A stretch of 64,000 nt of DNA from Durusdinium trenchii (taxonomy: Eukaryota; Sar; Dinophyceae; Suessiales; Symbiodiniaceae): contig CAXAMN010005225.1 in the NCBI GenBank assembly GCA_963970005.1, positions 190,833 to 254,832 of the forward strand, in the 5' to 3' direction. Shown in pieces: positions 1 through 11,245 of the stretch. Position 1 is the first letter of the stretch. Every line of letters begins with the position of its first letter. The notes under the pieces were generated by a model. That model did not search any database. It was not told the DNA's origin and saw only the letters and a list, made by a program, of their open reading frames with translations. A program made the position numbers and the translations under genes.

Positions 1-879
1 AGCAAGGGAACAAAATGCTAAATAAGCTTTTTGGTTTTGTCGGATTTCGTTTGCATTTGTAGCTCCTCAAAATTGTGTAATATTGCATTTTCTACGTTGA
101 AAGACTCGGGTTGTGCTCTCGAGAGGTGCCAAAGATGTGACAGTCTTGCCAGAAGTCGAGCGCCTAGGCGACAGCGAACGGCCAAAGAAGCCACCACCAA
201 GTGGCGAAGGAGCTGTGCTTTGAGCTCTTGAGTCTAAGTGTGTGCATGACTAGTATCCTTTGTTTTGTGCAAGGAGAGGCCAAGAAAGGGCCACGTCCCG
301 ACCAAAAGCCAAGTCACCAGGAGCACGGGCTATTAGATAAGGTTCCTTCGGGTGCAGATGCGGTTGAATCGCTACTAGGCACTTTTAATCTCTACTGTAG
401 TGGGGATGCTGGCCACTAACAACCACAATGCTGAACTCTGTTGAAGCTGATGAAAAGTCCAGCAACAACTTGCTAGGGCAGTGCCACTGTCGTCTTCAGA
501 CCGCGAAGCCCCAAAATACGCGTTCCGTTGGCACCCCAGGACCCTGAGATGGAGGCTCAAGCACGTGTGGCCGCACGAGCCAAGGACGAGGTGTCACCTG
601 AGAGAGATGGTGGCAATTCCAGATGAGAGAGAGAGAGGGCTTCGCATCTCTTATATAATATATAATTCATGGTTTCTAGATGGTTCTAGCTTTGAAGTTC
701 TAAACTTGCTAAGCTCACACGATATAGTTGTTTAAATGTTTTTTAAGCCACCACACCAGCCGTTTTAGGGTACTGAGGGTTCGAAGTCAGGCACGATGGA
801 AGCTTTTGGAGGTGGGGCTGAAAGCAGTGCAACGACAGCAGTGCGACAACTTATAAACTTCTGCAAACATGTGCAAACA

Positions 880-1012
880 AGAAGCTACTAGGGGCTCCTG
901 GCCTTACTACTAGGAGCAAGGACGCTACTAGGGGCTCCTGGCATCGCTACTTGGAGCATTCTTACTACTGTGCTAGTAACAAGAAGCTACTAGGAACAAG
1001 GACGCTAGTTCT
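880..1012 (+). repeat. CTACTAGG-type dispersed repeat cluster
   Basis: Several units alternate a GCTACTAGG-like core with the tails GGGCTCCTGGC, AGCAAGGAC or AACAAGAAG. These are the same units that make the large array at 58.5-59.4 kb. The TAGGGGCTCCTGGC tail and the following TAGGAGC can pair into a short stem. Confidence 0.85.
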
Positions 1013-1974
1013 CCACGCTCTGGCCAGACTTGTCAACCTGACGCGACCCGTTTGTGAGACCAGGAGATGACTGCAGAGGGCGCAAAAGTGATTCTGCAAG
1101 AGGTGTGCAGCAACTTTGAGCTGGGAGATGTTGCAAGTTTGCAAGTGTGGGTGTAAGATGTGTAAGTGAAAATAAGCCAAGACTGCAAGCCATGTTTAGC
1201 TTTCCGCTGAGTTACTTTACTGTTATGTTTCAAGTGGACATGGCTTGTGTGACATTTCTTATATATCCTGTTTCAGGAGTTTGTTTTTTTTGCGTTTCGA
1301 CCGCGGTACCTTGGGGTGCGCCCGGTAGTCTGGAGTATGCAAAAGAGCTGATCTGAATTCTTGTGGCGTTCATAGCCACAGCGGCTGAAGGGGGTCCAAA
1401 GCGGCTGAAGTCTGAAAAGCTAATACTGTGGCAGCAAGGTTCATTGGTTCACAGGTTTGTTTTGCAATAAGGCTCAAGTTCAATTCGCTTCGAGTTCAAT
1501 GCATTGATTCTTTTTATATGATGAGATCTGAGGGTGCGAGTACTAGTACTAGGATGCTCTCAAGCTCTCAAGTTTGGAATTTGGATCTCTTGTTCAACGG
1601 TGATTCTTGGGAGGCGAAGATTCCATGGCCGTCCGGGCCACTGGAGAATCCCTTGCGAATCGATCCTGAAGGGCATCCAAAGGTGGCGATGTCCTCAATG
1701 AGGAAGTGGTTTTCTTCACAATTCCTGACATCATTCAGTGCTTAACTTTAGCCTCATGCGTCCCACCATGTGAGCTAAAGGATTTGGTATGGTTATGGTA
1801 TGTGATCGTACAAAAAGTGTTGACACTAGTGTGCACAATTGCCTGAGAGACATGGAGTTGCCCGTGGACTCAGGTGCGATCTCAACTGCGCGCGGGCCTT
1901 CTCAGGTCCGGAGACCGTCAAAAGCAGCTTCTTGCTCCGTTCGTAGCGATGCCCTTTGCTCCCTGTAGCGATGC

Positions 1975-2025
1975 CCTGTGCTCCTAGTAGTAAGGCCAGG
2001 AGCTACTAGTAGTTTCTTGCTCCTA
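1975..2025 (-). repeat. CTAGTAG-type dispersed repeat copy
   Basis: A short copy, inverted relative to the 880-1012 cluster, with CCTAGTAGTAAGG and GGAGCTACTAG words. A preceding GCGATGCCCT word marks another unit. Confidence 0.8.
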
Positions 2026-2974
2026 GGTCCATGTAAAGTGCTTGGAGATATGAATAACAAAGTGTTTTTCATCTCGAAGCATTTTACATCGAAGAGACGC
2101 ATTCGAATTTCTCAGAGATATTCAAACGGCCTATGAAAGGTGTTCCTTTGTGAGCTCTCAGTTTTGCACAGGCTTGTGTTCAAGCTTTCTTCCCAGCAGG
2201 GACCAGATGAAATGATCTTTTGCCAAGTGATTCTTTTCTTGTCTTCGGCCCATAGCACATAAATGCTCTCTACTAATGAACGAATTCCCTGTCCATGTAT
2301 ATATATGGGGAAAGTAGCCAAAATAACATTAAAAATGCAACAGCCAAAGATGCCTGAAAGAATTACAAACATTACTAATTAGGGTGCACCACAGCGCAGG
2401 AAAAGTTTTCAAACAACCCGAAAAAACCAGGAATGGACCAAGAGGTGACAGTGACAAGCAAATTGCAAATCAAACCAATGACACGCAAATGCCAGCTACC
2501 TGGACATTGAATGCGCCGAGTTCGCTTTCCAGGTGGCATCCTGACAAGTTCCAGCAGAAGTTTGGACAGTCAAAGCCTGAGTTCCAGCGGAGCTTGCCAG
2601 CTGTGTCAGTCACACGTCGCAAGGTTCCTGCCATCTCTGGAGAAGGACTCACCGGGGACGAAACGAGCAACGAAACTGTTGTGCAACTAATGGCTACATA
2701 GCTTCTGTATGTCAATGTCAACGCAAGTGCCAAAACACTGAGCAGACATGGCACGGGATTGAGACGTGGCCTGAGAGAATGCCCAAGTATGCCTTGCTTT
2801 TGGCCCAAACTCACATGTGAGAGGAACGCAGCGCCATCCTGGCGCGGGTCAAGGCCAAACTCCCCCCCCTTTGAAGGGCCGGAGTTTGAACCGAATCGGA
2901 TCGCACGAACATGCACACTCACTAGATGTGCAATGATGTTTAGCCCAACAAGTTGGGATTGGTGTCATAGTAGA

Positions 2975-3165
2975 GGACGCTACTAGGAGCAAAGGGCATC
3001 GCTACTAGGAACAAGGATGTTACTAGGGCTCTTGGCCTTACTAGGAACAAGGACGCTACTAGGAGCAAGGGCATCGCTGCTAGGGGCTCCTGGCATCGCT
3101 ACTAGGAGCATTCTTACTACTAGTAACAACAAAGCTACTACAAGGACGCTACTAGGAGCTTTTTC
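2975..3165 (+). repeat. CTACTAGG-type dispersed repeat cluster
   Basis: About eight units in a row, with GGACGCTACTAGG, GGGCATCGCTAC and GGGCTCCTGGC tails. It runs into the start of an open frame at 3169-3510, so that frame may be partly repeat-derived. Confidence 0.85.
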
Positions 3166-3859
3166 GCTGTGGTTGGGCCATTTGGGCCAAGACTGGTCAT
3201 GAGCAGCAGTCTAGATGCGAAGGCTCTAGCGCAGCAGCTCACTCGGCAGATGGCCCTGGCCTTGGTAACAGACTTCAGGCAAAGCGGGCAACGAGCAGCA
3301 CCGTTTGAAAGCTTAATTATGAATCGTTCGGCTCGCAAAGGAAGAAAGCAGTTGATTCTTGTCATGTTTACAAACTGCCTCAGGCCGAGCTCCCAGATCC
3401 CTAGGCCCCCAAAGGCACCTTCGAAATGGAGGTGCCGTGTTCGGTGCAGCCATGCCATGGCTGAGAGCGAACGCCCGGAAAATGAGAGAAACTCCAGCAT
3501 CGCGAACTGAAGGGGTGAACAAACCTACTAGCGATGGCCTCCCTTGACAAACAAAATACATGCCTCTTGGAAGGAGCCCTAATCAGAGATCAAAAGGATT
3601 CTTATATTCTTTTTCCCCACCTGTCGAGGGTCTCTAGGTGTCCGTGCTTCTTCCGCCCATCCTCCATTTGTCCTCCCGCCTTCCTTTCCTCCTCGTCCGG
3701 TGGCGTGCTCCGGGCTGATGGTGCGCACTGGACGTTGGACCTTTGGCGGGGCGGGCTGCGGGCTGATGGTACACGGTGGACCTTTGCGGTGGCTGTTTTT
3801 GTGTAGTGCACCCCTAGGCTTTTCCAGAACACATCAGAGCAACTGCCGAACCAGCCAGA

Positions 3860-4150
3860 AAGCATGACAATGCCGCACGTGATGCCAGAGCATGTCAAAA
3901 CAGATGTCAGAACACATGTCAGGGCCTCAGGTACAATGCCAGAAAGTGTCCGAATAGATGACAGAACAGGTGCCAGAACGCATCTTGGAACCAAAGTCAG
4001 GTCATGTGGCAAGCACATTTTGGAACACATGCCAGACTTGGTGGCAGGACAAATGTCAGAACAGAGGATGTCAGAACACATTCCAACATGTTTCCCAGCC
4101 TTCATGCCCACATACCAGACTTAACAAGTCAAATGTCAGAATATTGTGTC
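3860..4150 (+). repeat. Degenerate GTCAGAACA tandem repeat
   Basis: Words such as ATGTCAGAACA, ATGCCAGAAC and CACATGCCAG recur every 15-25 bases. Copies are diverged and spacing is irregular. Three short open frames (3864-4124, 3958-4182, 4004-4219) lie over it in different phases, as expected for a repeat rather than a gene. Confidence 0.7.
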
Positions 4151-4449
4151 AGTGCACATGTCAGCAGCGTTTGGCATGGTAGTTTGTCAATACATGTGCC
4201 CGGCCGTGATATCACTTGAAGTAAAGCAATTAACAGGTCTTCTTTTTGTTTGAAACTGAGGGAAGTATGTGAAACGAAAGGAAGTGAAGTGGCCGAAGGA
4301 TCTGGGTTTGACACAACTACCCCTTGCGACAGGGACGTGATTGTTCGTTTGCTGTCAAAATTGTGTTGAGCATGGTGCTTCACCACAGTAGACCAAGGGT
4401 TAGGGAGCCAGGAACGCACATTCTTGTTTGTGCATTGTTGGGAATTTGG

Positions 4450-4550
4450 TAGGAGCATGGACGCTACTAGGGGCTCCTGGCCTTACTACTAGGAGCAAGA
4501 AGCTACTAGGAGCAAAAGGCATCGTTACTAGTAACAAGAAGCTATTAGAA
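4450..4550 (+). repeat. CTACTAGG-type dispersed repeat cluster
   Basis: Four to five units with the standard GGGCTCCTGGC and AGCAAGAAG tails, about 0.6 kb before the first exon of the GH13 gene. Confidence 0.85.
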
Positions 4551-5133
4551 ACAATAAACAAAGCCTTTGCATTCTCGTATGCATGCCTACGTCATTAAAC
4601 TTCCTCAGGCCTTTCCTTTGTCAGTATTCACTGGCACTGTGTGGGATCCTTCACCTGAAAAGGTTCACGGCCAGTCCTGTTTCGGATGGGTGTTCCATAG
4701 TGTCCCATAGTGTTCTTACTAGCAATGGCCTCCTTAAAATAACTTGTTCCATGTTGTTTCTTAAAATGGACATTTGCCGCAGGCCGCAGGTATCGGTTTC
4801 CGGATCTAGTGCAGTTTCACTGAGAGACCCATCGGACCTTCAGCAAATTGTGAAGAGCATTTCACATCAATCATACAAAGAACTACTGGCAAAGTATCCT
4901 GCCTTTTGCAGATTCTGGTGGGTTTCCATTTGCCAACCTTTGCTTGAGGGGAGCATTTCCTGAATTTTAGACCTAGGCATGGGCGAAAGCCTGCGACTGA
5001 ATCGCCCTTCCGGCACACCCGGAACTCAGCACTGCCACCACAAACCCCCTGATGTGATGACTGACTCAAGTCACTCATGACAAATCATGGACAACGCACC
5101 TCCACTTCCAAGGGCTGTTGTGAGTTGCGCGCC

Positions 5134-5223
5134 ATGGAGCCTACAGAGCCTTCCCATTGCCCCATACCACCACATCCGACGATTCTATTGCTGAATTCTC
5201 GACCTTGGCTCTACGACATCAAG
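5134..5223 (+). CDS. GH13 gene, first coding exon
   Basis: The ATG at 5134 opens 30 codons ending LNSRPWLYDIK, the N-terminal strand found in this GH13 group. The exon ends at a GTCTTT donor in phase 0 and joins the exon 5464-5542 (acceptor CAG|GTG), which reads VSDDQLLAAVG then DVVWLQ. That exon ends one base into a codon at a GC donor. Confidence 0.7.
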
Positions 5224-8200
5224 GTCTTTGGGCCTGAAGGAGGAATTTCTTTGTTGCTAAGACCGTAGGCGGCCCTTCACTGCGACTTGGTGTCTCTTTT
5301 TCCATGGGGTACGGCGCTTTGTTGCATGTTTGGCACAAACAGCCAACCTTTTGGGGTTGGAACGTTTGGCTATGCTAAGTTCTAATAATTGTAGTATCCA
5401 TATCCCGCCACCTTCAGCTCGTCATAGCTCGCCTTTCAGCTCGTTACAGCCGGTTCGGGACAGGTGGCTGGCTTGAAAGACGTCTCTGATGATCAGCTCT
5501 TGGCAGCCGTCGGAAACCATACCGACGTGGTGTGGTTGCAAGGCCGGTTTGGTGTGAACGTGCTCTTTGCCTCTAATGTTGCCTTTAGACCTTTATAATC
5601 CTTTTTAATCTAACATGTAGCGGTTTCTTTTGTTCCATTCCTTCCATGCTAGATGTGTTCTTTTCCTTGAACGCCTCAATTAATTGGACCAAAGCCAGTC
5701 GACCAGTGCTCGAGGCTGTTGGGAGCTAGGCGCGCTCGTCAGATTTGACGTGTCAACCTGCACGTTGCTTGGGCATTGGCACCACCATACGCTGGTGCAG
5801 TGGTCGGGCAAAATTGCAATTTTATGCTTTGTCAACACAAGGAAATCTCAAGATTTAATCATAATAAGGAATATCTGAGCAATCTTGAAAGGAGTCGCTC
5901 TCGCTAGCTAAGTCTAGTCTAGGCCGATGAACTCTTAGGACGAGCATGGGTGGGAGCATGGGGTAGCCGTTGCTGCCCGTCAACCCCTCCCTTGCGCTAG
6001 GCCCTTATGGCCAACGGCATGATGTTCAAGACCCTGGACGCTTGCAGCACTTCAAGGACTGCTTGCCAGCCGCTGGGCCAACTGTGGAATTTTTGAAATA
6101 ACGCACCTTGTTCCCAGTAGTACGGCCAGGAGCCCCTAGTAGCGTCCTTGCTCCTAGTAGCGATGCCAGGAGCCTCTGTATGACATTTTGAAAAGGATGT
6201 GTTTCTTGCACACGTTGCTTAAGAGAGTTTGTTTGCCGCGAGAAGGAGAGGGGAAAAGTGAACGGATAAAGAGCAGGAAAGACGAAGCAGTTATTGTTAA
6301 AAAGTTGCTTTAAAGAACAAAGAGAGAACCATAATTGAAAGCTATTTCTCGCTTGAGGTGAGGGCCGGGGGTACGTCCAAAGGGGGTTCAGCGAAAAGCT
6401 TCGCTGGTACAGGCAGCTTCTTCACATCTGAGCATATCTAAACGCAATTGCCTCCAACCTAGAAGCAATGGCCTCCAACCTAAAAACAATGTCTATGCAC
6501 ACTATTAGGTTGGGGGCCATCGCTTTGGCATGTTCGTGCATCTCACGGCCGATGAGCCAACCTATTTGGCTGAGGATTTTACTGAGGATGATTGCATTGG
6601 ATCTCCCTATGCCATCCGGCAATACATTTGCAACCCCTCCTTGGGCACAGAGGAGCTGCCCGGGAGTGTTTGATAAAGGGCCTCCTGTGCAGGCAGTGGA
6701 TCTTGGACTTGTAGCCACTCTTTACGAATTTATGTCCTTACTACTGGTAACAAGAAGCTACTATACAGGGGCTCCTGGCACCGCTACTAGGAGCAAAGGA
6801 CGCTACTAGGGGCTCCTGGCCGTACTACTAGGAACAAGGACGCTACTAGGGGCTCCTCCTTACTTTTTCTTCAACAATTAGCCACCCGCTTCCTCCTGAG
6901 CACAGCCGGACCTCAGGAGGACCTCGCCCACTTCCGAAAACGCCTCGCTGCAAGGGGCATTGCCTTGATGCTGGATTTTGTGTCACACGGCGACTTAAAA
7001 GACAAAAAAGAGGAAGTTGTTTTTCCTTAAGAGGAAGCTACTAGGTGCAGGCCATCGCTACTAGGAACAAGAAGCTTGGTCTTGGAAGTGGAGACGACAC
7101 TGCCAGAGCTTCGTCCGATGTCCAGAGACAGCTTTCTATGCCGTGATGATTTAATTCTAATAGCTTTTTGTTACTACTAGCGAGGCACTTGTTACTACTA
7201 GCGTGGCACTTGTTACTAGTGCCCTCACAAAGACATCTTCGGAAAAAGGAGTTGCGTTTCCAAGGCCAAACCATATGGCACGAGACAGTGCTTGGATTGA
7301 GGAAGGATTGTTTATCAAAGGCGCAAGCGAGCAAGGGCATTCCATTTGCTTAGCCTTGAATTGCTTAGTGATTTGACCGCAGGGCAGCTCAGATTTTATG
7401 ACCCAGTGAATTGTTGGCCCTGAAAGGGGTAGAGGAATGGACTAGATTTCGGGAAACCATGCTGTTGTAGGCCGGACTGGTGATACCGTTTTTGGTCGCG
7501 ACCCCTATTCGGGCGATTGGACCGACACGGCTCAGCTGAACTATTGGCCACTCAGCAGTGCAGCACATGTCACCGAAGCTGAGTTCGGAGCTTCCATGGA
7601 TGCACGTTTTGATTAGAATGTTTCAGGCCATTTTCTAGTGCTGTTTTTTGCAACAAGTCTTTGAGCTATTCCGAGAAAGTCATATCGCCACAGGTCAGAG
7701 GCTTGCCGACAGCACATGCTGCAGCAGTTGTTGGATTTGGCAGACCGTTGTGACGGTTTGCGAGTCGACATGGCCATGCTTTGTGTCAACGAGGTGGTCG
7801 AGAGGAACTTGACCGTTGCGACTTGTTCCTAGTAGTTTCTTGTTACTACTAGTAAGGCACCTGTTCCTAGTAGCGATGCACTTGTTTCTAATACTTTTTG
7901 TTACTACTAGTAAGGCACCTGTTACTACTAGCGTGGCACTTGTTCCTGACGGTTTCACAGTAGCATGAGTAGGCCAAGCTTGTTTGCACATGTTTTTTCA
8001 TGGCACATTCCGCATCCGAAGGACCTGGGGCCCACTCCTTCGTGAGCAAGGCTTTCAGCGCCCGGCAGAAGAGTTTTGGGTTTGGGCACTGCCACAGCTC
8101 CGAAGACGAACCTTGGCTCATCCGGCGCAATCGCATAACATGTCGAGAGAGGAAAGAGCAGAAGGAAGCAGTAATTCAGTAGGATCTACCACATTCCAAT

Positions 8201-9840
8201 GCTTACCAAGGTCACCCGGACTTCTTGCTCCTGGCGGAGTGCTATGAGTACGAGCCTCGCCAAGCCATGAAAATTTGTAGGCTGCTGAGCTAGTGTACGC
8301 TTAGGAGACTGAGCAGCCACATTCCTATGGAGGAGGAGGACGATAGAAAAGAAGCACAAAGAAGAAGCTAGAAGATACATGTGTGCAGATTCATGTCGGC
8401 ATGATCGAACCACAGCAAACACACTTGGACTCAGCGGATACCAAGGATGAAATTCTTCCTCATGGCACCATGTTGGAGCTGTTGAAGCAAGGCTTCAGCG
8501 CTGCCTATGACAAGGTGATCTACGACAGGTCTCGGGGTGCGCGGAGTAATGTCGACGTAGGATTGCTCAAAGGGATCAACGTGACCTTTGGACTAATAAC
8601 AACAGGAACCTAATAGCGATGGCCTCCAACCTAATAGCGATCACAAGCCGTTATTATCAGATTGAGTTTAGTGGTTGATCAAAGCACTTGCATCATTTTG
8701 GGTGCCTGCACTCAGTCACATGACTACCATGTCGAGGTCAAAAGCACCAACTACATGCAAGAGTCCACAAGAATCCACTGGAGATGTAATTTCATGAGTG
8801 ATGAAATCTGCTGTTCATCCCGGTGAGCAGTCCAGTGAGCCCAAGATGCTGGAAATCCTCTTGTGAATCCATGATGGTAGCGCGGGTTCGGTGAATCTGA
8901 GGCTTACAGAAAGCCACCTGGACAAGCTGAGGGAGCACCTTTATCAACACCCTCGCATGTGCACAGGCAAGTTCCGAAGATGTCCCAAAACCTAATAGAC
9001 TTAGCAATGGAGGGCCGTCGCTATCAGGTTGAAGGCCATTGCTAGGATGGAGGCCATCGCTAAGAAGAAGACCTGGCTGGCCCTGGTGAGTGAGCAAGAT
9101 TTGTCAGTCACTTCAGCTCATTGCCTGACGAGTCTGGAAGCAATGTGTTGTGATGTGCGCCCAGAACAAACCAACAGTTCCAAAAGTGTTTCTTGAATTT
9201 TCACTAGCGAAAGTCGAGTTGAAAAGCATCCAGCAAAACATTGGAAGGAAGCAAGACTCAGTTCTTTTTGGCCAACCTGCGAGTCACTGGGTGCCCTTCA
9301 ACCTACTAGCGAGGGCCTCCAACCTATTAGCTGATGGTGTACCTCGTGTTGGTGTCAGGTCAGCTGTGCCACTTCACGGAGAATCATGACGAGGATCGGA
9401 CAGCAGCGCACTTTGGCCACCGAGCTTTGGCTGCCACAGTGGCCACTCGTCAAAAAGGACGCTACTAGGGGCTCCTGGCCTCGCTACTAGGAGCAAGGAC
9501 GCTACGAACGGGGCTCCTGGTGGATGTCGATGCACAAGTGGAGCACCGTGTGGAATGCAAAGTGTCCAGCCATTCTTGGGCCAGGAATCGAACATGCGCA
9601 AACATAGCACGTAGAGACACACAATGAAAGAACTGTGTTGGAATTCAAGCTTGCAAGGGAGGGAGAAGTTCCGGTAGAAACCAGAAAACCGCTGCACTGG
9701 GCATTTCGCAATGACATCCTTGGACTACAACTGAGTTCAACAGGGTGCAGATGCCCCAGATGCACAGCCTCAGGCATCTTTGACTCTTCCAGGGCCTCGT
9801 TTGATCATGTGGGGCCAGGCCGGGGACCGAGCCGGATTGG
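5134..9840 (+). CDS. GH13 alpha-amylase-family glycosidase, at least 12 exons
   Basis: Family 13 glycosidases hydrolyse or transfer alpha-glucosidic bonds; the exact substrate is not readable here. All four conserved regions occur in order: region I DFVPNH (across the junction 6981/7265), region II GLRVDMAM with the nucleophile Asp codon at 7767-7769, region III LLLAECYEY with the general-acid Glu codon at 8237-8239, and region IV ENHDED at about 9378. Further family landmarks are LNSRPWL, DVVWLQG, GSPYAIRQY, GRDPYSGDWTDTAQLNYW and AAYDKVIYDR. Exons I can place: 5134-5223, 5464-5542, ~6553-6652, 6917-6981, 7265-~7329, 7471-~7548, 7694-~7804, 8051-~8105, ~8213-8265, ~8476-8528, ~8905-8970, ~9364-9450 and probably ~9780-9838. 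The start ATG at 5134 gives a 90-base exon in phase. The piece between 5542 and 6553 and the true C terminus are not resolved. Introns carry dispersed repeats. Confidence 0.85.
6110..6175 (-). repeat. CTAGTAG-type dispersed repeat in GH13 region
   Basis: Inverted units with AGTAGTACGGCCAGG, AGCCCCTAGTAGCG and CTCCTAGTAGCGATGCC. It lies in the unresolved part of the GH13 gene between placed exons. Confidence 0.85.
6460..6530 (+). repeat. GGCCTCCAACCT repeat near a GH13 exon
   Basis: Two direct units (GCAATGGCCTCCAACCT type) are followed at 6505 by an inverted unit beginning TTAGGTTGGGGGCCATCGCT. The inverted unit runs into the open frame that leads to the GH13 exon reading YLAEDFTEDDCIG. Confidence 0.8.
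6740..6870 (+). repeat. CTACTAGG-type repeats in a GH13 intron
   Basis: Units with ACAAGAAGCTACTA, GGGCTCCTGGC and AGCAAAGGACGC fill most of the intron between the exons ending at 6652 and starting at 6917. Confidence 0.85.
6917..6981 (+). CDS. GH13 exon carrying the first half of region I
   Basis: It reads EDLAHFRKRLAARG then LMLDF, and ends two bases into the Val codon at a GTCACA donor. The exon at 7265 (acceptor AAG|GCC) supplies the last base and continues PNHMARDSAW, giving DFVPNH. The exact phase match supports a real intron; that intron contains dispersed repeats at 7025-7210. Confidence 0.8.
7025..7220 (+). repeat. CTAGCGTGGCACTTGTTA repeats in a GH13 intron
   Basis: One CTACTAGG unit near 7035-7075, then units of 21 bases of the variant TACTACTAGCGTGGCACTTGT from about 7160. 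The same variant occurs at 7820-7950 and 52600-52745. Confidence 0.8.
7694..7804 (+). CDS. GH13 exon with the catalytic nucleophile
   Basis: After acceptor CAG|GTC it reads EACRQHMLQQLLDLADRC and then DGLRVDMAML. In the family the Asp of GxRxDxxx forms the glycosyl-enzyme intermediate; its codon is 7767-7769. The 3' boundary is uncertain because the frame stays open to a repeat block starting near 7820. Confidence 0.8.
7820..7950 (+). repeat. TACTAGTAAGGCACTTGTT variant repeat array in a GH13 intron
   Basis: Five to six units of about 20 bases alternate AGTAGCGATGCACTTGT, ACTAGTAAGGCACCTGTT and ACTAGCGTGGCACTTGTT. It lies directly behind the nucleophile exon. Confidence 0.8.
8610..9070. repeat. 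Scattered GGCCTCCAACCT-type repeat copies
   Basis: Direct units at 8614-8645 and inverted units at about 9005-9065 (GGAGGCCATCGCTA, GAAGGCCATTGCTA). They flank the small GH13 exon at ~8905-8970 on both sides. Confidence 0.75.
9364..9450 (+). CDS. GH13 exon with region IV (ENHDE)
   Basis: It reads HFTENHDEDRTAAHFG followed by HRALAATVAT. The His-Asp pair matches the transition-state-stabilising residues of region IV. It follows an exon reading LREHLYQHPRM at about 8930-8970. A CTACTAGG repeat begins immediately downstream at about 9457. Confidence 0.8.
9455..9530 (+). repeat. CTACTAGG-type dispersed repeat
   Basis: Three units; one carries CTACGAACGGGGCTCC in place of CTACTAGGGGCTCC. The same CTACGAACGG variant recurs near 57295 and 58550. 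Confidence 0.8.
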
Positions 9841-9859
9841 AGTAGATTTTATCGAGCTG

Positions 9860-9925
9860 CGTTTATATGTGTATATATATATATGTGTGTGTGTGTATGT
9901 ATGCGTATGTATATATACATATTGA
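9860..9925. repeat. TA/TG microsatellite
   Basis: A run of alternating TATATA, TGTGTG and TATG words about 60 bases long. A cysteine- and tyrosine-rich open frame over it is a by-product of the repeat. Confidence 0.9.
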
Positions 9926-9929
9926 TTGT

Positions 9930-11245
9930 TTAACATGTTTAAATAGTAGAGAATATACATATAAGTCCCTTTCGTTGTGATTGAGGGTCTTTTCGTTTTA
10001 TTCGAGGTTTGAAGGTTGCTGCTTGCATACTCTGCAGCTCTGGGATCAGGATGGAACAGCGGAAAAATTTCTTTAGATCTCTAAGAGATGAACCGAAGGT
10101 TTCCACCTCCTGTGAGCGCAATGAAGTTGCTTTTTCTTTGCACTCATTGCGGGAGCACGCTGCACAAGCTGCGACTACCGGCAACTGCAAGATAGTGCGG
10201 CCCAAGCCTTTGATCAGGCCCAACTACAATAGCTCAAGACGAAAAATGTTTGCCAACCCTCGGTTCAGAATCAAGACCCTTGTTTGCTGATTGGTGGTTC
10301 CTTTTTGTTTCTGTTCTATGCGTCGTCCGTTTGGTTCCTGTTCCTGGTGGAGCCCCAACCTTTTGAAACATGTAAGGCACTCTGAAAATGGAATATGTTC
10401 CACCCGACTGCACAATCTCTTCCATCGGGAGCATTGCTGCTGCATCAAAGCTGACTGTTTCAGAAAGGTTCATCCCCTAGCCGATGGCCTCCGAACTTGG
10501 CTCGATATTTTCTGGAGCTTGGACAAACCCCAGCAAGACCAATACGTCAGTGACTGAGAGTGAATTGTGTGCCCATTATGTAAACCAACTTGTCATCACC
10601 GTTGTTGTAACATTCCTGGAGAAATGCTCAGATCTACGACATGCACAAGCAGAGCAAAGCTGGGAGGACCTGGACCTTGCTTGGAATTGCCCTCTCGGCC
10701 AAGTGTTTGGCTGCACTGATTGGAATCAGATGCGATCGTCTCAGAACCGCTGGATGTGGCAGATTGGATCTCCGCTATCGATGCTATGGAGCTGTAGCTC
10801 AGCTCACATGAAGGTTGGTTCACAAACATTACCTTCTTTCAATTGTTTGGCGATCCTTTGGCTATGGTTCACTTTAGGTCAAGAAGAGGCCGCCCCTCAA
10901 ATATTGGAAGATCGACCAGTTCTTTTTGCGGCTGTACATTAATCAAGCAGGCATGCTTCCCACGCAGTCTCTCAGCTTACACTACTATCAAGTTAATATT
11001 ATCGAGTTCACTTTGTTGTTGAAATTGAATTGAAAACGTTGACATAGAGTTTATTCAGGTTCCAGCGCGCTGCCCGTGTGCAGCAAGCAGCTAGAAAACA
11101 GGAAGGGGGCGCCTTCAAGGCATGCTTCGGAAGCAGCAAGCACTCTGATGATGAGCCAGGACCCGGTTGAGTCTTTTGTTGGGTTTGCTGCTGTATGACT
11201 GGGCCTTAGCGCGAATCCATTTTGACCCCTCTTGACACTTGATTT
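9930..11245. other. Gap between GH13 and methyltransferase genes
   Basis: Open frames on both strands overlap here (for example 10009-10290 plus, 10224-10473 minus, 10484-10942 plus). I find no motif and no phase-consistent junction. The GH13 C terminus may lie here, because the last exon I can place ends near 9838. Confidence 0.4.

Larger units (their letters stand above)
1..5133. other. Region without a recognisable gene
   Basis: I see no conserved domain or convincing exon chain here. Several open frames exist (for example a 150-codon minus-strand frame at 2470-2922 and overlapping plus and minus frames at 3138-3510). Both strands are open at the same places, none shows a family motif, and I do not call them. 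The stretch holds copies of the CTAGTAG-type dispersed repeat at about 880-1010, 1980-2020, 2975-3160 and 4455-4545, and a degenerate GTCAGAACA repeat block at 3860-4150. Confidence 0.5.

Noticed and set aside
2470..2922. 150-codon minus-strand frame
   Set aside because: No motif, an opposing plus frame at 2384-2701 is equally open, and there are no phase-consistent neighbours.
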